From: Cloeon dipterum
Taxonomy: Eukaryota; Arthropoda; Insecta; Ephemeroptera; Baetidae
NCBI RefSeq assembly: GCF_949628265.1
Contig: NC_088789.1
Span: forward strand, 7,804,886 to 7,868,885
Reading direction: 5' to 3'
DNA length: 64,000 nt
Position 1 is the first letter of the stretch, and each line of letters opens with the position of its first letter. The notes under the pieces are model-generated. The model searched no databases. It was not told where the DNA came from and saw nothing but the letters and a program-made list of their open reading frames with translations. Of the stretch, positions 10,945 to 25,204 are shown one piece after another. Position numbers and translations under genes: made by a program.

Positions 10945-12277
10945 TTCCTGAATTCAAGAAAAATGGTTTACATTCTTATCGAAATATGGAGTATTTTCCT
11001 TGTTTTTAACTCGAGAGCTGCATCAAGAGTCCATGTGATAAATGCAATAGAAACAGCTCCACAAATCTTTCCTTGCTTGTGATTGCAAATTCTCAATTTA
11101 TGTTCATATCAAAAGGTATATGTAACCTGCTCAGCATGTGCGCATATATTTTGCATAGATACTTAGACTTATACAATAAGAATAAGGAATGCAATTTTTC
11201 TTATAAATCGCCATGATGAAAGTCGTAGTTGTGGTGTTGCTCTTGGAAACTCTCATTTCCAGTTTTAGTAAATACTTCACCAGTAAAAATAAGAAGAATA
11301 TCTTTCAGAACTGACTGCCTTTCTTATAAAACAGCGGTGGATTTCACAAAATTGAAGCAAAATATAATATATGATAATTGAAAAATATTGGCCACACCTT
11401 GCAACAAATGTTCATCATTTTTTACCTTTTACGTTATCATTCAGGTATGGATTGGGTGTGAAATATAATCTTCTTTGGTCCAAGCAAAGTTCCCTTTTGA
11501 TCTTACCTGTGAGACAAAGAGAAATAAATTTTTCAGGGTCAAGCGGAGGAAGTTAGCATAGGATTTAAGTTTACGTTGTAATGTGTGAAAAATAGGGAGA
11601 TAGGTAGGAAGGTTTGCTCCAGTTCATTCACACTGTGATATATTTACAAGCTTGGGTTGGTTGAATTTTATTAGTTAAAAAAGGTCTGATGCAAATATGT
11701 TTTAAGATATTTTTATTACCATAAATTTTAAAAGAAACATAACATATTTTAACATTCTGATGTGTGCTTGAGATTTACACATGCAGCAGTGATGGTTTTG
11801 TACTCTTCTAGTACAGAGAGTTACGTCTAACGCGTCAATATGGCTTACATTAGTCAGTTATTTATTTTAATACCGGCTTGTGACACTCGCGAGACAAGCG
11901 AGTTCTAAGAATCGTTCCAAACTCGCCGTCCGTCTGGGACCGAATGATCTCTCAATATACAGTCATCGACCACATCAAAAACTACAATTAAATAAATTTA
12001 CTCTTCATAAATTATTTACACGCTGAGAATTAAATTAAGAATTGGTGTTGGCAACGAAAACTAGGGGGTCCGAAGGCCGATTCCCTTGAGGCGGTGAGCG
12101 GGAAGGGGCCTAGAACTTGAGCAGGTGCATGTTGGGGTGCCACGGAGCCTTGCGAAAGGGGGTGGCGCCTGGCGGGGAGGGACCGCGAAAAGACCTTGGA
12201 GCCTGGAAGTGGATCTGGGCCCGGAAGGCCCCAGTGGTGCCCGTGCAGCAACACTGCTCCTCGCGGTCCCGCCCTCG
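10945..12277. other. Intergenic: phosphatase-like gene 5' flank and otopetrin 3' UTR
   Basis: The left part is the promoter side of the minus-strand phosphatase-like gene. A possible acceptor (gaattcag) just right of 10944 suggests a spliced 5' UTR. The right part, from about 11860, is the probable otopetrin 3' UTR: TTTATT on the plus strand near 11862 is AATAAA on the coding strand. No other coding sequence was recognised. Confidence 0.4.
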
Positions 12278-15200
12278 TCAGTTGTACGCCTTTTGCCAGG
12301 CATTGAGCAGTCGCACGCACGAGTGGAACCTGTGCAGAACCAACAGCGGCAAACTCACCTGCAAAACCAAACAGGATTAGCAAAATTAACACACTTTTTG
12401 TATACTGTTTTTTACTAATTATTAAGAGTCAAACAACGTTTTCATTGGAGCAATAAGGATGCAAAAAAAAAACTAGTGCACTGATTTTTCTCAATTTATT
12501 GAAATTTCCTATTTAATTTTTCCTTTAACTCTGTTTTAAGAAGGAGGGAGATAGCAGACCCACTAAAATTCCCAAAGTTCAAATAACACAAAAAATTCAT
12601 AAACTAAAAACGAAAAACTGATTAAATCAGCGCTGATCACAAATCTTAATCGCAATTTTATTTTAATCGTCGAAGGCGGCCCGATTATTTATTTACTTAT
12701 TATTATTATATTTTTTTTTAAAATATGTACTCACCCTGCTAATGACTCCCCAAGTGAGCACGCCGTAGAAGTTGAGCTGGAGCTCTTGCGACACCCAGCT
12801 AAAGGTGACCAGCGAGTCAAAGACCCACATAATTCCATTGAGGCACAGCAGACACGTAACAATCTGCCTGCCTGGCCTCGAAATGATCTGTCCGCGGCTC
12901 GAGCACTGGCGTCTGCTCAGCTCGTCCATCATGCCGGTCTGCAGGGCCACGTGCAGCAGTTGCACGGCGCAGTAGGCGATCAGGGCGGCGGCCCGGCCGT
13001 CCTCAGGGTCGTCCGTCCGCTGCATCTCGAGCACGCGGCCCACGCCGGCGGCCATCGTGAAGATGGAGTAGGCAACCACGCCGAATGAAGACGCCTTGGA
13101 CAGCAGGCGGTCGATGCGAGGGGGCTCGCTCGAAGACGCGGACAGACGGCGGACCTGATTTAGAATGAAGGTGTCTTGTTATTTCAACTATGTAATTTAG
13201 CTCAATCTCAAGCAAATTTGCATTAAACAGTTATTTCTTAAATTTTCAGTTTTTTTTTAATGCCGAGAAGAGTAAAAATTACTTGGTTCTTAATTATTGT
13301 AATTAAAAACCATGAATATGAAAAGTTGTAATTAACAAAATGTTAATTACAACAAATTAACAAAATGTTAATTACCCGATTTTTTACTACTGGCCCCGTT
13401 TAATTTGTTTGAACCAATTTTTTCACTACAAGAATATCTAGAATCTTTACATCGTTTTCTATTTTTGAGAACAAGGTTTTCTCGCGTCAGAATAAGTCAA
13501 GAATTAAAAATTTTTACCTGAGCAATTCCGACAAGGGAAAGTGCGGCTGCGAGAGCAAGAAGAGAGCCTTGCGTGCCGACGGACAGCCAGAAAGGCAGGT
13601 GTGGCGGGAAGTTCGGGTCTCCTCTGACGACAAAGAAGACGATGATGACCACGACCCCAGCCACAACGCACAAGAGGCCGAGGAAGAGGCCGCGGCTGCT
13701 GGAGTTGCAGTCAACAGAGCCGGAGCACGAGCTACTCGAGCCCTTGCTGCCGCCCTTGAACATGTGCCTTCGCTGGCCGACCTTGAGACCCATCACAAAG
13801 GTAACAGCGGCCGAAATCACACTGAAATTCGAAGATAAGTCCAAGTTGAAACTTAAAAAGAGATAAATTTTTACCTGAACTGGACAATGAATGGGGTTAG
13901 GAAGGGAGTAGCCGAGGTCCAGAGCTGTCCCAAGGAGTTGGCGTTCAAGCACTCGTGCAGGCTGATCACCTGAGAAATATGGTCGGCAGAAACGGGCGCG
14001 AAAGCTGTCAAATGGGTTGCGTTCTTTGTCCAGCCTGCTGAAGAAATAAAAATAGGTATTTGACGTCCTTTTCTAAGTTAAATGTAGAGCAAAGAAAATA
14101 AAATGGCATGGAGATTAAGTCATTTAATTAGAATAAAATTAAAATATTCAACTTAGAGTGGTCACAAGAGACGTCCCTAACAGCAAATGAGAGTCTGGAA
14201 CAAGGTTTAAGTGCCCAAATTTTGCATTTTTTTGTGGGGGCTAATTGTGGCGAGAGATTATAAATGTATTGGTACAAATACATTGTTTTTAATGATTTTT
14301 TTCAAACTTATTTAATAATCAGCAATGATTGAGAGTTAGAAATTCACCTCTGAGCGCCTCAGCTCTGGGGAAGCCTTTGAGCTCCAGGGGCGAGGGCAAG
14401 AAGCTGGTTGCGGATCTGCCCCGCTGCTGAGCCTGGTGGATCGAGTAGACCCACTCGGTTCCACTTTCCCAAACAATGAGACGCACCCACAACGCAACGT
14501 TGGTCGCAGCCAGGTGCATGAAGCCGAAACGCGCGGCCAGACCAAATCGCTCAACGACAACCTGCAAAAGAGATAATAATTCATCAATATCTCATTTTCA
14601 AAAATATTACTGACTTTAAGATGACTTTGAAAAATCACATTTTCAGTTAGTAGTTTATTTCAATATAGAAAAAATTGCGCGCCTTTTTGAGGTATTTGCA
14701 ATGTGTTAAATTATATTTCATTGTGACTACCATTCTAGTTACCTGTGAGTTGACGAAGAGGAAATGCATCTGGAGGAAAGTGAAGAGGCCGTGCAGCACC
14801 GGGTGCACGAAAATTATGTCGCTGAGGCACGCACTGGTGCCAGTGGCGTCCATAGTCGAGTGCATTGCAACCTCCAGCCCGCTGAAAACCAGTGTCGCCA
14901 GACCAAACACTGGAACAGTTAAGGAAAATTCGGCGTGAAGCTCATGAACAAGGACGAACAAACATTGTGCGACGCTTCAGTGGCTGACTAAATCGCATTC
15001 GTCGAGTAAAAGTTTCGATCTAGCAGAGTAACTGTGCGTTTCGAATTGCAAATGCTGTATTTTAATATCTCTGCTAGTTTCTCTTTTTGGTGCAAATTAG
15101 CCAATAGTTGAAATAATAACGGCAAACATAAAATAATCGTTATATTTTTGGTAAAAAATGATTGCTTTAAATGCACAGCACGCATATACTTTTTATGAAT

Positions 15201-18200
15201 TACTCATGCGTCATTTAACACATGAAATGAATTTTATCCTAACTGGATACTCACGAATGGCGCCGACCCTGATGTAAAACGAGGTGCCGGTGGTCCCAGC
15301 GCGGTGGGCCCTCTTCAGCGAGCCGAACCTCGTGAGCGGGTGTGGGTTTTCGGCGTCGTCTGTTGTCGGCGAGTCTTCCTCGCTGTCATAGTCGCGGGAC
15401 GAGCTGCTGGACAGGGAGCCGCAGCTGTCGATCAGCACCCACACGTAGATGCACAAGATCACGGCAATGCCACCGACGTACAGATACAATAGCAGGAAAC
15501 CCTAGGCATAAATAATAACAGTCAACTCTTGTTGCAGTTGAGAATCTTATACAAGCAAATAATTGTTATCGGTAAATTGGATTGAATATGAACTAAAATC
15601 ATGGATGATATTTGATTAATTTCATCTGAATTGCATTTAAAGCATTACATAATATATTAATATGTGGGTGTCTCAATTTTGTTAAACTCATTCTCCAAGT
15701 TGTAAAAGAGAAATCTGATATCCTATTTTTTCGAATAATAATATTAACTGCAAAAACAAAATATGTATTTCAAGCTAAAAACAACTGCATGGTTTTGCCA
15801 GTGAATTTTTAGCTGTAGTTTATCTACAATAATTTGTATAATAGTCCTGGCCTCTTTCTGCACCATGCCTCAATAATAAAAAATAATAATGGACAAGAAA
15901 CAAGAACAAATTGCTGGAAACACAAAAAGAATGGTCATCGTGGTGAGCCCGTTTCATTAAAATTATGACAATAAATCCTTGAAAGGAAAACAAAACACCT
16001 TACCTGCATGCTAAAAATCCGCACGGAGTTGTCCATGACTTCTATGAGGCAAACTGTGAGCATGACCAGAACCAAAGCTTGCCCGTACAAGGAGCTTAGG
16101 GCAACCCAAAGTTGGCGGCTGAAAAGTAAGAAATCATTCCAAATTAACTCTCAATCAGGTGCCGACCATATTTGCGTGCACGGTGCATTTTATTGCGGTC
16201 GAGATCGTAAAAAAGCTTCTTGTTAGCCGGGATTGATTACCTCATGCGAATAGCAAAACTGTCGAGAAATAGACTATACTTTATGATTAATTCCAGCAGT
16301 GAGAATTTTTACTATCTTTCCGCTTGGGTGGTCCACGCCTTTTAATATGCTCATCAGATCTAGTTCTGATCGTGATTTTTAAAGCGACCATTAGCACATT
16401 AAAGTAATAAAATTCAAATTAAAGGCGTCTATCTAGCTCGATATCTCCCTATGATACGTAGATATTTCGAAATATGATTCGTCAATCGTCAGTCATATTA
16501 AGAGCACGCCGATTCTGTAAAAATTCCCCTCTCCTACAGCGAAATTATATACTAATTTAATTGGCGTATTAAGAGCTGGCTTTAAAATAATTCCTTGGTT
16601 GTGGCATGACCGATAAAAAAATTACAACATCAAAATCTGTATGAGCCACCAAGGCGTCTAGCTTTTTGGTGAAAATTAATCTATTATTAGGCAGCCGCGT
16701 CTAACAGGAATCGAACCCGTCAAATTATAGTGTTTGTATCACTCAGTGTGCCACATTTCAGCATAATAATGAAGAGCCGGCCGAATGAGTGCGTCTTTCA
16801 TCGACGCAAACAACACAGGCAATGCATCTTCATCTTTCCTCATTTCGCGACCGCATTTTACGGTTCCCGACCATATGATGTTTAATGTATTCCGAATTAA
16901 AAGCTCATTTTCGGTCGTGTGAAAATCTTTCAAGCGAGGAATTTTTTTAAAGTTGCATTTCAATTTTTAGACACCAAACACGATTTTTTGTATTTTCTAC
17001 GACCAAAATTAGATTATTTCCATGCGTTTGAATTCTTTCGAAGTGCATCACTCACTTTCTACTCTTTTCTTTTGTATTTCGCGCGCCGATGCGCTCATTA
17101 TATTGCACTGAACCATTATGTTCATACTCGAATTTACAGCTAATCTCGAGTTGCGATCGCTATCAGCTCTCACCTTTCTCCGCGCGCGCAGAAACAATGA
17201 AAATTCGCCGAATGAGCAGCTGCAATACGACGAACAATGGAAAAAATCATGTTGATTCGAGGCAAATTTCATAAATCACTCATTGCTTGGCGTTTTCGGT
17301 CGGAAGACGCGAAAATCCTTTTGAGCACTTGAATCGAGAGCGTTGGCTCTAATTGCCGGGTACGCGCGAGGACAGAAGTAGGTAAATGAAACTAAGTAAT
17401 ATATTGCACTGCACTTTACGTGATATACTTTAAAGGGAAACGTCTTGTTATTCCGGTTTAAAAGCTTTTTCAGCAGGAGAGAGTCGTTTTTCAGTTATCC
17501 AATGCCAACTTATCTAACAAAGCGCAGGTGGGTTTCCAGAGTGAAGAGTTTCACAGGGTTAAGTTTTATTTTATTACTGTATTAATACTTGAACTTTTGG
17601 AATTCTCTTTCAAAGAAAAAACTTTTGAAATTCTCCAGAGTACATTAAAGAAATTTTAAATATCATAATTTACAATAGACGAAAAATTTAGAGACAAATT
17701 ATTTTACAACTTAAAAATATCACCTAATTTGGATTTATTTACTTGTTTTATCTGCTGCAATATCATTACTCTTTTGTGTTTCGCTCTTTATCCTTTTCAT
17801 AATGATCAAAACATGTGTTTTTCTGGGCAACAGAGCGATTAAATTTTGAAACTTACAATGGCTCTCCTCGGTCCACCATCTCTTCGGAGGCTTCAAACGT
17901 TTTCCTCCGCAAAATCCTGAGTAACGAATTCCTGACCGGCGAATGCGCCGCGACACTGTGCTTGTGCGACGACGCGGACGAGTCTCGTTCCACAAGGGTG
18001 GCAAGTCTCTTGGGGGAAGTGGTGGATGCAGCTGAAGGTCGCGGCAAGGAGGCTGCGTTCAGGCTGTCCTGCTCGGCCACACTGTGCTGGTGATCATTGT
18101 AAACTGAAACACACGATAAATAATTAATGAAGACCGTTAAAAAGGATTTATGTTGCAATAAATAAAGAAAATGGCAAATCATTCAAATCTTCTGTCTCAA

Positions 18201-21200
18201 AGCAGTTCCAAAATATAATTAGATTTTTCATTACTAATTGGAAATTTAGAAATGAATGTATTAAATAAATCAAATTACTGGGTGTGGCTGTTAAACCTAT
18301 TATTGAATATAACATTCGGTTACAGTTATCCGAAGCTTCATGACGACCTTATTTGTTGCTAAATTGATAAAATTAAAAAGGAATCAAGGTGCAAATTTTA
18401 CGAGCACAGATTAAAACGGAGTTACATCCATCTTCATTTTTTGTCGTCAAAAACAATTAAAATAAGCCTCGAATAGTTTCACCTTCGAACATTCGAGAAA
18501 CGTTCAAATTAAACCATTACAACGCTTCTTATAAAATAAGTAGGTCCCAGTTTTCATTAATGTTTAAAAATTATAAAGATTAAAAAACTGTAATTTTATG
18601 CATTCGCATTTACTGCCTTTCAAGGAAACTGTAGCTGTAGAATTAAGTGTTTGATTACTGCGAAAAACATGATTCTCACACGAAATCAGACTATCGTTCG
18701 AGTGTAAAAAAATTGATTTCACATAAAAACGCTATTTTTATTGTTTGATTTAGTTTAAACGTAATTTTAAAATTATGAACTGCTTTCAATACTTTTAAAC
18801 GCTGTTCTCATTCAACCATTATTTTAATAATCAGTTCCAAAAAATCAGTTTAGTGTGTAATTATTAAGCAAAAGAAATCATCGTTAGTATAAAAAACTAT
18901 TGTCTTTCATGTTCATTTTAAAAAACTTGGTCTTTTTCAAAGTAGCTTCGATTTGATCATAGAAAAGCACACCATCATTGCGAATAAAAGTGTGACATGT
19001 TTTCAGGTGCTAATTTGTGACGTCATCTGCGTGGATTATTGGGCTATGAAATGTATCGTCATCAAGACACTGCGTCTCCAGCACAAGTGCAGCGGCGTAG
19101 ACACACACACACACCGAATTATGGCGCAGCCCAAATAGCGGCTCACTCGCGTGCCCTGATAAAAATCATCTTTCCAGCTTTTTGCGCGCTGCCGCCGTGT
19201 TTTCCCTCGCGAGAGCGCAGTTTCTAACCGCTCAAGTGCATCAAAACAAAAATAATCATTTATTACAATGTCAGCCGTGCACCAGGCAAGGGTTAAGTGA
19301 AATCCGCCTACAATCTAGTTCTGATCGCACCGGAAATTCCTGTTTTAATTGCGTGCACTTGTTAAGAGCGGCTTTATAGTTACGGAATTTTCAGATATTT
19401 TGCCACACCTCCATGATTTCGGAGTTAGAGGAGCAAATTCTATTTTACGACCACCACAGAGATCTGAATGAGCGATGGTTACGTGTTGTAATATGCCCAA
19501 CCGTCAATTATACCGATTTATTGGCCTTCAAAACGACGCATTTGAATATCTGGCCTGGCTTCCTAAGTTTATGAATCATAACTAAAACACGGCACTTTAT
19601 GCAAAGTGGAGTGCGTCGGTTGTAATTCATAATAAAAGCGCCTAAAAGGTTTAGGTCATATAAAAATTATGTCTATGACGCTCTCAGCGAATGCTCTTTT
19701 TAATTTGAGCAAAAACGCCATACTTTATAGAAGCGTGATTAAATTGAACATAAAATGGTTTCTAAAAAGACATAATTATTGAAGTAATCTTAGATCATTA
19801 TGTTGTAAATAACTAAGTGAAACATTATTTTACTCACTGTTTAATTATTGAGATGATTATATAAGTCAATTCATTTTTTTCGATACTTTACGTAAGTTTG
19901 AGCTAGGTATAAAGAATCATAAAATTCATACTGGTAGATGGAAAATAATCAACGTCAACTTGTATCAAAATAAAATTGAAATTGCACTATTTTTCAAGGA
20001 AAAAACTCCATATAACGGAAATAATTTGAAAAAAAAAACAAATTTAAAAAAAATTCTTGAAATTATAAGCTTTGCTATATTTTAACATATTTTATTTAAT
20101 ACTAGCAGATTTAATAGAACCGGTCTCGAGTTTAAATACAAAATTGTTTCGCAGGTCGGAGCTGCAAGACGCGCCAAGACAAAATTATGCCATTCACGGC
20201 CTTATTTATTGGATTCATTTCTGTCCAGCGGTTTGCATTTTAAATAACATAATAAAGATACTCATCTCTTTCAGACGTCATCATCGCCTGTTTTCTTCGT
20301 AGAAAAAAATCGTGCGTACACGTTTCCAAGTTGCTAATTTTGGATATGTGGACAAACCTAAGCGATTGCGAGAGAAACGGGGCACAATCCGGCAGAGGGT
20401 AATAAAATTTTCATTTCGAGCGTCAGCAGCAACAGCTACCTGGTTAACGCACCGTAATTCTGCTCTATAATAAAATTTCGAGGGGCCTGGGGCCAACGCG
20501 CCCATGACAATCTGCCGGCCTCTTGCCCACAAATCAGCAGCTCGCTCAGTCTGATTCGATCGAAACGATTGACCGGCACGATTTGCGATTTAGTCGCTCC
20601 GCACCGGACACAGAACGTACAGCCAATAAGTGAACGTGAAATATCTTACGAGCGTTTTTCTGCCAAATATTTGCGATTACAGGTGCAAATATTCGCAGAC
20701 CAATTAACGCAGCGTGTTGCATGCGGGCCAAGCGAAGACGCCTCTGATTAGCATTCACGCGCAGCCGTAATAAATTTTGTAGTCTTCTCTTAAAAATGGT
20801 TTCCTCCGGTTCTGACTTTGAAAAATTGCGCCTAATTATTGCGTATGCGCGCTTAATTACTTTGTCTAGAAATGAGAGCATTGTTTTTCGTTGCGCACTG
20901 GCCAAGATCTAGATCTATGGACAAGATTAATGACGATGTACACAATTACAGCTTAGATAAATTGATTGCGCTAACGTTTAGATTGATGGCGCTTCATATT
21001 TTGATTAATGGATCTCACCAAGCGCGTATATTCGCGCATAATCCATTACTCAAACCATATATACACTTCAACGTCCCCTTTTCAAACAACTAACACCCAA
21101 GTTAAAGAGTTGTTGTTGAAGTGCTCATCATTAAGGTCGACTTTTAAATTGCGCCACACAGGTCGTATATTTTAGAACTTTAGATGTACCAGATTTTACA

Positions 21201-21918
21201 GCAGGTGTATATTATTAAAATGAGTTACAAATTTCATATATATGTTTGCATATAAGACTTAAATTATCAACGAGAAGCGTGGCTACTGGTGGTTTGATTA
21301 GTTTAGCTGATCAGGAACACGTAGGGAACGTTTTTAAAAAGAACAAAACGCATAAAATAAATGTTTTTTGAACAAACAAACAAATAATAATAAACATACC
21401 GGTAATTTTATGAAAATTCCGAAAATTCAAAATTATCTAGTTGCTCAGCGCTCAGCTCTACGTGGATTATTATTTAAGACAGAGTTAGTTTGACGAAATG
21501 AATTTTACGTTATAAATGTGTTCAGAAAACCAATTTGCTGTGAAAAATGGTTTTAAAAATCTTTAAAAACTTTAAAAAATTGGATACAAGGGACAGTATT
21601 TAAAAGCAATGGTAATATGAATTTTTGAAATGCTAATTTAAAACTAAAAATATACCATATTTGAAGCAATTTTAAACGCCGTATTGCTAACTCGTAATTT
21701 ATTAATGCGATAATTATCCCACACAGGAGGCAATCTTAATGAATGTTGAATATCAAATTCTATAAAAATACGCATTTTCATTTAGCCCTGGAAAGCCTAC
21801 CAGACTCTATAACGTCCTCCCTGGTTGGCCATTTCTTCTCACCACCGCGCCCCTTCTTCTTGAGGTAAATGCGGTCCTCGGTGCGTTCTTCGCCCATGTC
21901 GGAGGAGCGAGAGATCAT
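12278..21918 (-). CDS. Otop: Otopetrin-family proton channel
   Basis: Ten coding exons join in perfect phase: 21801-21918, 17857-18103, 16004-16118, 15255-15501, 14743-14909, 14348-14561, 13875-14037, 13518-13821, 12735-13154 and 12278-12358. They total 2,076 bases, or 691 residues. Otopetrins are proton-selective channels of the plasma membrane, with roles in acid taste and otolith formation. Diagnostic segments: RQLWVALSSLYGQ before the first span, VGAILFGLATLVFSGLE, FTFLQMHFLFVNSQ, TPFIVQFSVISAAVTFVMG, LNFYGVLTWGVISR and the terminal HRFHSCVRLLNAWQKAY. The start is the only Met preceding a basic cytoplasmic tail (KKKGRGGEKKW) that splices in phase into the next exon. Two long acidic/Ser-rich or basic hydrophilic inserts lie in the N-terminal tail and after the second span (SSSSSRDYDSEEDSPTTDD). 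Which of the insect otopetrin-like paralogues it is cannot be told by eye. Confidence 0.93.
16697..16753 (-). other. tRNA-like relic (anticodon and T arms only)
   Basis: The sequence lies in an otopetrin intron. On the minus strand it reads AGTG-ATACAAA-CACT, a 4-bp stem with a 7-base loop like an anticodon arm. After a short variable region comes ACGGG-TTCGATT-CCTGT, a complete 5-bp T stem with a canonical T loop and Pol III B-box. No 5' acceptor strand pairs with TAGACGC and the D arm is not formed, so it is not a working tRNA. It is more likely a fragment of a tRNA pseudogene or tRNA-derived SINE. Confidence 0.4.
18104..21800. other. Long first coding intron of otopetrin
   Basis: A 3.7-kb intron separates the short N-terminal exon (21801-21918) from exon 2. 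It is AT-rich, with no long open frame and no repeat that I could identify. Confidence 0.6.
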
Positions 21919-24900
21919 CGGAGGCCGCACTGAATTTTCTCACATCACGCAACACACACTGTCCGGATCCGACTTAGCACACTGCCCGTCCGCGAGAGAC
22001 TGAAGAACAGCAGCGGCGTTGGGCCATATGGCGCGCGCTAAACAAACTGTTTCACGGGAGCCGGGTGGGGACAGCACTGAAAGAAGAAGATCTCTCCGCT
22101 GTTTAGCAGCTCGCGCGCGCTAGAGAGAGTTGAACGAACTGAATTGGAAGCGCTGCTCCTCCAGTGTCCATAGAGCACATTTGCGCGTGTTGGCTTTGCT
22201 CCACGCTGCAGCTCTCGTCGCGAATGTATAATTGCAACGATTCGATCTGAATTTCTAATCGCTATTATTTGGGACTCGACCTGACTGCTCTTGACCACCT
22301 TTTGGCACTTGGCTGCGCTCGGCCGCTGCCAAAATTGCCGCTTTTTAGCTGTCCGTCGTGAGGACAAAATTGATTTTGTCACCACCGCCGACTTGACCCA
22401 GACAAAGAGAGATCTCGTGCTTTCGGAATGTAAATAAAAATCGATAAAAAATCTTTTATTTGTATTGCACGTACGAAAAGAAACATTCTGAAGAAATAAT
22501 CTAGTGAGCGATGAAAATTTTATTTGGAAAACTACTGTTAACCCAAATAAAATAGACAAGGACAAAATAGCACGCTCAAGTAATTTGAAGTAAGAAATTT
22601 ACCACGTACTAATTAAAAAACTAGGATTGCTAACTAAAAGCGAGAAATTTGCCATTTGTTTGTTCAAATCAGCACAGAGCAGAGCTATTCAGTATTATTA
22701 GTTATATAATTTACCTCCCAATTCCACTCCCTGAATTCCTTTTCCGGTATTTTTGCAGGGGGAATTTATGGTTAAATACATTTTATATTTATCTTTATCT
22801 TAATATTTTGGGAAAGGCCTGATCTTTGAATTAGCTTCTCTCGTAAACAATCTCAAGACAAAAGAATTCAACTACTAAGAGCCTTGCAAAACTTGCTCTG
22901 TCAAAAGTTAACCTTATTCTATTATTTTCATATTTTTAGGTACCCTTTAGCTACCACTCCCTGGCCCCAAATAGGTCCACCAAAGGCCAAAATTTTTTTG
23001 GCATTTGAAATTGACAACAATGCCTTTCCTTCATTGTTAAGTTTCCTGACATAAACAGAATTGAGCAAAGAATAAACGTGACGGAATAAGGAAGGAAGAA
23101 TTTTTGTGATGGATATTTTTTTCCGGAGGCCGGTCAGATTGGCAATTTTGAATCAAATTCCTATTTTGCCGGTGCATGGTTTAATTTAAGAAAACTAAGG
23201 TAAGAATTACTTCTTGCTCTTCTCGTTGGTTCAAATCCATTCAGAATGCCAATGATGGCTTCAGCAGGGTCACATTTTACAGAATTAAAACCTTTAAAAC
23301 AATTTCACCTGTTTAAACAGTTCGAAGCCGCCAATAGATGGCACAAGCGGTTACTTTCGATTTTAATGAGCTTCCTGCTGCGATTATTCAAGACACAATC
23401 CTGCCTTTGTGCATTCTTCACTTGGAATGATTTTTTTGTGCTCAAACTAACAATTTGTCCATCTATTAACTACTGTAGAGTATCGCGATTTTTTTTTAAT
23501 AATATTTCGGCGAATGGCTGGATTGATTTTTGTTTTCAGCACATGAAAAATTATTTTAAGAGTAGAATGCACTGTAGAAGGAATGTGTCTTAAATCGCAC
23601 CGGAAGTTCATTAAAATATAATGTAACCACTGGTGCCATCTTTTGACGGCTTCAAACTTTAAGGGCTTTCGTAACTGGTGAATTATAATCTATATAACAA
23701 ATTAAACTTTCACCAAAAGCGTTATAAAACCACTGTAGACTAATTCACAATAAATCAAGCTGATTACAAATAATTCGATTTGTACATCCTTCAAAACAGC
23801 TGTTCCCGTTACTAAGTAGCATTTTTTCCAATACGAGGGTAAACAACATAACACGAAGGTCAGTTAACCTTAAATTTAAGATTTCGCGCTTTGACAATCA
23901 TATAACTACTGCTGCCGTAAAATTCTAACCTTCCTAACACTTATGGTTTCCACCCCCTACCCACGAAATTAAGCAGGAAGAGTTTCAACGATCGTCTCTC
24001 CTCACTTGCTATGAATGCAACTCCTGCGACAGCAGCTCATCTGGCCTTTTCCCGTTCAACCCAGCACCCCTCAATCCTTTACCCTTGACGTAAGTATGAG
24101 CGCACTCTTTAAAGTCTAAGAGAGTTTTCAGGTGCTCTGCAGACCTTGAAATGCTTCAAACATTTACAAACTACCACAAACCACTGTGAGACTCGCATGC
24201 ACGTCGTGCATTTTTTAGAAATTTAGGAGGATTGCGAAGGCTCTCCGACTCGCTTCTTGCTAGTTTGCAGCCTCTTACAGCACACGTGAATCAATTTCAC
24301 GGCACGAGAATGTCTCGCGTTTCAATAAAAGACCCCGGTGCGAGGGCAGGGACACGAGCGGGCATTTTTGGACAGGGGTTCCTCCAATGAGGCCCGTACG
24401 CCTACGTTAATTCCTGTTATTGGGACACGGCGGAGTTTTCGCGAGGTGTACGCTATCAGGGGGTTGCCCATCTCGAAAGAGGGGAACCGATCAACAATAA
24501 AAAAGCCCGAAAAAGTAAATTATTGCTGGCCGAGTTAGAGAACCTAGCTAGAGGGAGGAGAGACGCTTCCAACTGTAAACAAGTGGGTGTAGGTAGCATG
24601 CCAGTTTACAATTTAACAAATAATATATTTTGCGAGTCTTTCGCTCTCTGCTTGGCTCTTCCAGCTCTCAAGAATGCGTTGTTATGTTCTTTAAACTAAG
24701 TTTAAATATTTACAAGTTATAAAGAAAGCGTCTCTGAATATAACATACAAAATATTATGGCAATTAATATTTTAATTTTTTATCCCTGTCCGAGGACCGG
24801 GAAGGGCGCGCACTGCACTGGCACGAATGCTGAAGCCCCCGGGTCCCAATAACACAGCGAACGGATAACAAGGGCGCACCAGGCCGCACAGGGTCCCAGC

Positions 24901-25204
24901 CCGCTGAAGGGCCACTTGCCTCCGCACCGAGGACTCTTTGAAACGCTCGACATTCGTCCAGTGATGCCAAATCACTCATGTTGGAAAGGTCCAAACTAGC
25001 AAGTAGCGAGTAATTGTGTTTACGTAATTGTGAATATAAGCAACTATACTCCCAGAAACTCTTATTCTAGACTCCGTCCTTGCAAAGATTAGGGTTCAAC
25101 AAACGCCCTTCACCTGTTGGAAAATTAGCTGAAACAATAGCAGATATATTATTAAAATGTAGAGGCCACGGATATTAGGTGAAGGGACGGAGACCAATTT
25201 TATC
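21919..25204. other. Intergenic region with an imperfect inverted repeat
   Basis: This is the otopetrin promoter side plus 3 kb of non-coding DNA. The interval 22000-22400 is relatively GC-rich and is the likely otopetrin 5' UTR/promoter. An inverted repeat of about 95 bp is at 24331-24430 and 24841-24934. No gene was recognised. Confidence 0.45.
24331..24934. repeat. Imperfect inverted repeat, arms of about 95 bp
   Basis: The left arm (24331-24430) and the reverse complement of 24841-24934 share, in the same order, CGGTGCG, AGCGGGC, a GGCC(C/T)G block, GTTA and TGTTATTGGGAC. They differ by a small indel between AGCGGGC and the GGCC block. The arms are about 410 bp apart. This fits a fold-back element or two inverted insertions of one GC-rich repeat in AT-rich DNA. 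Confidence 0.5.
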
